A stretch of 15,189 nt of DNA from Chloroflexota bacterium. Lineage in GTDB: Bacteria; Chloroflexota; Anaerolineae; Anaerolineales; Villigracilaceae. Below, piece after piece: positions 13,003-15,189 of the stretch. The notes below the pieces were generated by a model. The model made no database searches, had not been told where the DNA came from, and worked only from the letters and a program-made list of their open reading frames with translations. The DNA lies in assembly GCA_016191985.1 (NCBI GenBank), contig JACPVB010000230.1, positions 1 to 15,189 on the forward strand, written 5' to 3'. Every line of letters begins with the position of its first letter. Positions within the stretch are counted from its first letter, which is position 1. A program made the position numbers and the translations under genes.

Positions 13003-13398
13003 ATGACCGACCTGCTTAAGATCACGACAGCCGAAGGCCCTGTAACGGTTTTATATTTTGAAGGCCACCTGGACCGACAGACTGAAAACCTTGCCGTTGA
13101 ACATGCGCGCGCAGTATTGGATGCTGGCGCGCAGTTTTTGTTAATTGACCTGCAGGGTGTGGAGATGGTTACGAGCGCCGGTTTGCGCGCCCTGCACACC
13201 ATTTATAAAATGTTCACGCCGAATGAAGAGGCGCAGGCCTGGCATGTTGACCATGCGGAGGAAACTTTCAAGTCGCCGTATTTTAAATTGGCGGGGCCAT
13301 CGCCCCAGGTTCATTATGTGTTGAGCATTGCCGGGTTCCTGCAAAATATTCCCATCTATCCAACGTTGCAGGAAGCGTTGGATTCATTCACCTCCTAG
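13003..13398 (+). CDS. STAS-domain protein (anti-sigma factor antagonist-like), copy 1
   Basis: A 131-aa soluble protein with the STAS fold of SpoIIAA/RsbV: VTVLYFEGHLD (first strands), AQFLLIDLQGVEMVTSAGLRAL (strand, then phosphorylation loop) and VHYVLSIAGFLQNIPIYPTL at the C-terminus. The loop, D-S-[ST]-G in classical members, is T57-S58-A59-G60 here; the serine is kept but the aspartate is not. Such proteins bind anti-sigma kinases or assemble in partner-switching complexes. It is about seven residues longer than the two later STAS proteins, because of an insert near 82-90 (WHVDHAEETF). GGAGG (12991-12995) precedes ATG 13003 by seven bases. The S51-family gene starts one base after its stop. 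No kinase or sigma factor gene is in the window. Confidence 0.88.
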   Translation: MTDLLKITTAEGPVTVLYFEGHLDRQTENLAVEHARAVLDAGAQFLLIDLQGVEMVTSAGLRALHTIYKMFTPNEEAQAWHVDHAEETFKSPYFKLAGPSPQVHYVLSIAGFLQNIPIYPTLQEALDSFTS

Positions 13399-13399
13399 A

Positions 13400-14086
13400 A
13401 TGGGATATTTATTGCTGGAAGGCGGCGCGGAGTTCGGCGGAAAAATGTCCGCGCCGGATTTGCGCGCCATCGAGCTGGCGGGCGGATTCGATGCGCCGAT
13501 CTGCATTCTTCCAACCGCCGCCGCGCCGGATAACAACCATAAACGCGCGGGGGATAACGGCGTGCGTTGGTTTCAAAGCCTGGGCGCAAAAAATGTTTTC
13601 ACGGTGGATGTGATCGACTCGAAGACCGCAAATGACAATTCCCTTGTCGCCTCTGTGCGGACCTCGCGCCTGATCTATTTGCTGGGAGGTTTTCCCGGTT
13701 TTTTGGGAGAGACCCTTGCAAACAGCGCCTGCTGGCAGGCCATGCAGGATGCTTATCAGGAAGGCGCGGTGATTGCGGGGAGCAGCGCCGGGGCGATGGT
13801 ATTGTGCGAGCATTATTATGACCCCGATGAAAAGGAATTATTGCGCGGGTTGAATCTGGTCCCCAACGCATGTGTGCTTCCACACCATAATAAATTTGGG
13901 AAATCATGGGCAAAACAGCTTGCGCAATTGCTGCCGGATTCGATTTTGCTCGGCATCGACGAATCCACCGGCATGATGAGTGATGGGGACGGCGGGTGGC
14001 AGGTGCTCGGCGCGGGCGAGGTGACGCTGTATTGGGCAGAAGCAACTGTCCGTTACGGAAGAGGCGAAAGGTTCTCATTCTCATAA
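13400..14086 (+). CDS. Peptidase S51-family protein (cyanophycinase / dipeptidase E-like)
   Basis: A 228-aa soluble protein with the class I amidotransferase-like fold of family S51. The Ser nucleophile elbow is GSSAGA (127-132; S129). Before it are the LLEGGAEF start, ICILPTAAAPD (34-44) and the LLGGFPGFL turn (94-102). The candidate histidine is H162 or H163 in LPHHNKFG, and LLGIDEST (183-190) follows. Family members cleave aspartyl peptides or cyanophycin. No cyanophycin synthetase is present, so the substrate is open. The start at 13400 fits the family N-terminus (MGYLLLEGG); the frame is open from 13328 but that would overlap STAS copy 1. No Shine-Dalgarno is visible, and translation is probably coupled to STAS copy 1, whose stop is one base upstream. 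Confidence 0.85.
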   Translation: MGYLLLEGGAEFGGKMSAPDLRAIELAGGFDAPICILPTAAAPDNNHKRAGDNGVRWFQSLGAKNVFTVDVIDSKTANDNSLVASVRTSRLIYLLGGFPGFLGETLANSACWQAMQDAYQEGAVIAGSSAGAMVLCEHYYDPDEKELLRGLNLVPNACVLPHHNKFGKSWAKQLAQLLPDSILLGIDESTGMMSDGDGGWQVLGAGEVTLYWAEATVRYGRGERFSFS

Positions 14087-14087
14087 A

Positions 14088-14100
14088 TCGGACATATAAT
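14088..14100 (+). promoter_or_regulatory. Putative promoter (-10) of STAS copy 2
   Basis: TATAAT at 14095-14100 lies in the sequence TCGGACATATAATTTGT. The same block recurs upstream of STAS copy 3. The distance to ATG 14121 is 20 bases and includes GGAGG (14112-14116). Confidence 0.55.
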
Positions 14101-14120
14101 TTGTCGAACTCGGAGGAGCC

Positions 14121-14495
14121 ATGGACATCAGTTTGAAGATCACAAAAGAGCAGATGCAGGGAAATGTTCCGGTCATGGTGTTTCATTTGCGCGGCTGGCT
14201 GGATGCCCAGGGCGAGGAGATTCTGGTGGCGGAAGCGCATACAGCGCATGAGGCGGGCGCGCGCTTTTTGCTGCTCGACCTGGATGAGGTGAATATGCTC
14301 ACCAGCGCCGGGGTGCGCGCCATGCAAAAAATACATAAGCTGTTCACCCCGGGCGAAGAAAATTCACAGGGTTCCTACGTGAAGATGTGCAGCGCGCCTC
14401 CGCAGGTCTACCATGTATTGAACCTCACTGGCATTTTGCAAAATGTTCCAAATTACGAATCGTTGCAGGCAGCGGTAGTTTCGTTCAAGGAATAA
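14121..14495 (+). CDS. STAS-domain protein, copy 2
   Basis: A 124-aa soluble protein with the same STAS core as its neighbours: VFHLRGWLDAQGEE (20-33), ARFLLLDLDEVNMLTSAGVR (47-66) with S62 in T-S-A-G, and VYHVLNLTGILQNVPNYES. It is about 60% identical by eye to copy 3 with the same length and no gaps. It is less like copy 1. As with copy 1, it would serve as an anti-sigma antagonist or adaptor, but the partner is not visible. ATG 14121 is fixed by GGAGG four bases upstream. It appears to have its own promoter in the 34-base gap after the S51 gene and its own terminator-like hairpin. Confidence 0.88.
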   Translation: MDISLKITKEQMQGNVPVMVFHLRGWLDAQGEEILVAEAHTAHEAGARFLLLDLDEVNMLTSAGVRAMQKIHKLFTPGEENSQGSYVKMCSAPPQVYHVLNLTGILQNVPNYESLQAAVVSFKE

Positions 14496-14504
14496 ACGAT
14501 CTTC

Positions 14505-14536
14505 AGGCTCTTCGTTGAAATGAGGAGCCTTTGTTA
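14505..14536 (+). terminator. Terminator-like hairpin after STAS copy 2
   Basis: AGGCTCTTC (14505-14513) pairs with GAGGAGCCT (14522-14530), with one G-U pair, around an eight-base loop. TTGTTA follows. The U-tract is interrupted. Confidence 0.6.
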
Positions 14537-14554
14537 TTCTCATTTGAATCGGTA

Positions 14555-14569
14555 CATCGGACATATAAT
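14555..14569 (+). promoter_or_regulatory. Putative promoter (-10) of STAS copy 3
   Basis: TATAAT at 14564-14569 sits in the same ATCGGACATATAATTTGT block as upstream of copy 2. ATG 14583 is 13 bases further on, so the leader would be only a few bases. Confidence 0.55.
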
Positions 14570-14582
14570 TTGTTGGAAAGCC

Positions 14583-14957
14583 ATGGACGATACCTTGTAC
14601 ATCTCGAAAGAAGAAATTCAGGGAAGGGTTCCCATCACCGTGCTGCGTTTGCGCGGCTGGTTGAATGCCCAGGGCGAGGAGACTCTCCTGGCGGAGGCCC
14701 GCGTTGCATACGATGAAGGTGCGCGCTTTTTATTGCTCGATCTCGCGGAAGTGGATACGCTCACCAGCGCCGGGATGCGCGCCATGCACAAAGTGTACAA
14801 GCTGTTCACCCCGCAAGAGGAGAGATTCAAAGCTTTGCGCGTGAAGATGTGCAACGCGCCCCAGCAGGTGTATAACGTGTTGGGTATCACCGGCTTTTTG
14901 CATAATATTCCAAATTACGAATCCCTGCAGGAAGCGGTGGATTCGTTCACCGAGTAA
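14583..14957 (+). CDS. STAS-domain protein, copy 3
   Basis: A 124-aa STAS protein, tandem paralogue of copy 2: VLRLRGWLNAQGEE, ARFLLLDLAEVDTLTSAGMR (S62 in T-S-A-G) and VYNVLGITGFLHNIPNYES. Differences from copy 2 cluster at residues 80-87 (RFKALR in place of NSQGSY), a loop that could set partner choice. ATG 14583 begins MDDTLYISKEE, matching MDISLKITKEQ of copy 2. An ATG at 14520 lies upstream of the -10 box and inside the preceding hairpin, so it is not the start. The Shine-Dalgarno is weak (GGAAAG, 14575-14580). The gene has its own terminator-like hairpin. Confidence 0.88.
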   Translation: MDDTLYISKEEIQGRVPITVLRLRGWLNAQGEETLLAEARVAYDEGARFLLLDLAEVDTLTSAGMRAMHKVYKLFTPQEERFKALRVKMCNAPQQVYNVLGITGFLHNIPNYESLQEAVDSFTE

Positions 14958-14977
14958 ATTGTTTTTGCTCTGTTACG

Positions 14978-15004
14978 AGGCTCTTCGACCCAATCGAGGG
15001 GCCT
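14978..15004 (+). terminator. Terminator-like hairpin after STAS copy 3
   Basis: AGGCTCTTCGA (14978-14988) pairs with TCGAGGGGCCT (14994-15004), with two G-U pairs, around CCCAA. Only TGATTTATT follows, so the U-tract is poor. Confidence 0.6.
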
Positions 15005-15015
15005 TGATTTATTAA

Positions 15016-15179
15016 TAACTCACCTTACACAGTACCGCGAGATTCATCTCGCGAGTGGTTAGGCCTTCGGGTTGGGCGGAGTGTGGCGAGGTCGAAGCTC
15101 TTGTTTTACACCTAAAAACGTCTCGACTGCGGATCCGAAAGCCTCCGCTCGACGCGAATATATGGTTAACTCCCCTTAC
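15016..15179. repeat. Non-coding hairpin-rich segment flanked by imperfect 13-bp direct repeats
   Basis: No gene is visible after 15004. TAACTCACCTTAC (15016-15028) recurs as TAACTCCCCTTAC (15167-15179). Between them lie a perfect hairpin, CGCGAGA-TTCA-TCTCGCG (15036-15053), and a bulged one (15119-15154, core GCGGA/TCCGC with TCGA/TCGA). It could be a small non-autonomous mobile or REP-like element. Confidence 0.5.
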
Positions 15180-15189
15180 GCGCAATAGA

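Noticed and set aside
13328..13399. Upstream start for the S51 gene inside STAS copy 1
   Set aside because: The extra 24 residues are the out-of-frame reading of the conserved STAS C-terminus; MGYLLLEGG is the natural family start.
13599..14336. Long - strand ORF (245 aa) opposite the S51 and STAS copy 2 genes
   Set aside because: It spans the promoter and parts of two well-supported + strand genes, and its composition is that of an antisense frame.
14520..14582. Upstream start for STAS copy 3
   Set aside because: It falls inside the terminator hairpin of copy 2 and upstream of the -10 box, and copy 2 begins at the equivalent of 14583.

Overview
The window most resembles a chromosomal segment of a Chloroflexota bacterium, probably of the Anaerolineae type. 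That is an inference from gene content (an SDR–DUF2867 fusion, a VWA–TM–FHA protein next to a PP2C phosphatase, a divergent PlsY, many STAS proteins) and from intergenic style. No rRNA or other firm taxonomic marker is present. No tRNA, CRISPR array, transposase or prophage gene was seen.

Layout: (1) 1-628, a toxin-antitoxin pair cut by the window edge: the C-terminus of a UPF0175 antitoxin and a DUF3368 PIN toxin whose last 35 codons are displaced by a one-base frameshift. (2) 804-3393, purine salvage on the + strand: xpt, a HIT-family protein and guaA. Xpt makes XMP and GuaA converts it to GMP. (3) 3445-7328, a membrane/signalling block: a multi-pass membrane protein, an exported VWA-like protein with one TM helix and a cytoplasmic FHA domain, and an overlapping PP2C Ser/Thr phosphatase, closed by a strong terminator. 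(4) 7516-10397 on the - strand: a PlsY-like acyltransferase, an SDR–DUF2867 protein, and a PIN toxin (COG1569 type) with its small antitoxin. (5) 10468-12846, comEC, divergent from the antitoxin, with a C-terminal metallo-beta-lactamase-like domain that has lost its metal ligands. (6) 13003-14957, three STAS proteins plus a peptidase-S51 protein. The last two STAS genes are a tandem duplication that includes the promoter. (7) 15005-15189, non-coding and hairpin-rich.

The least expected feature is a family of degenerate 7-bp-period tandem repeats at seven places: upstream of xpt, across the xpt/HIT junction, after guaA, upstream of plsY, and three times inside the 5' part of comEC. They recall the heptanucleotide STRR repeats of cyanobacteria. 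Inside comEC a copy-number change would alter the reading frame. Other unexplained structures are a perfect 17-bp inverted repeat pair downstream of the PP2C gene and a nested AT-rich inverted repeat upstream of the first STAS gene. Positions were read by eye and no database search was run.
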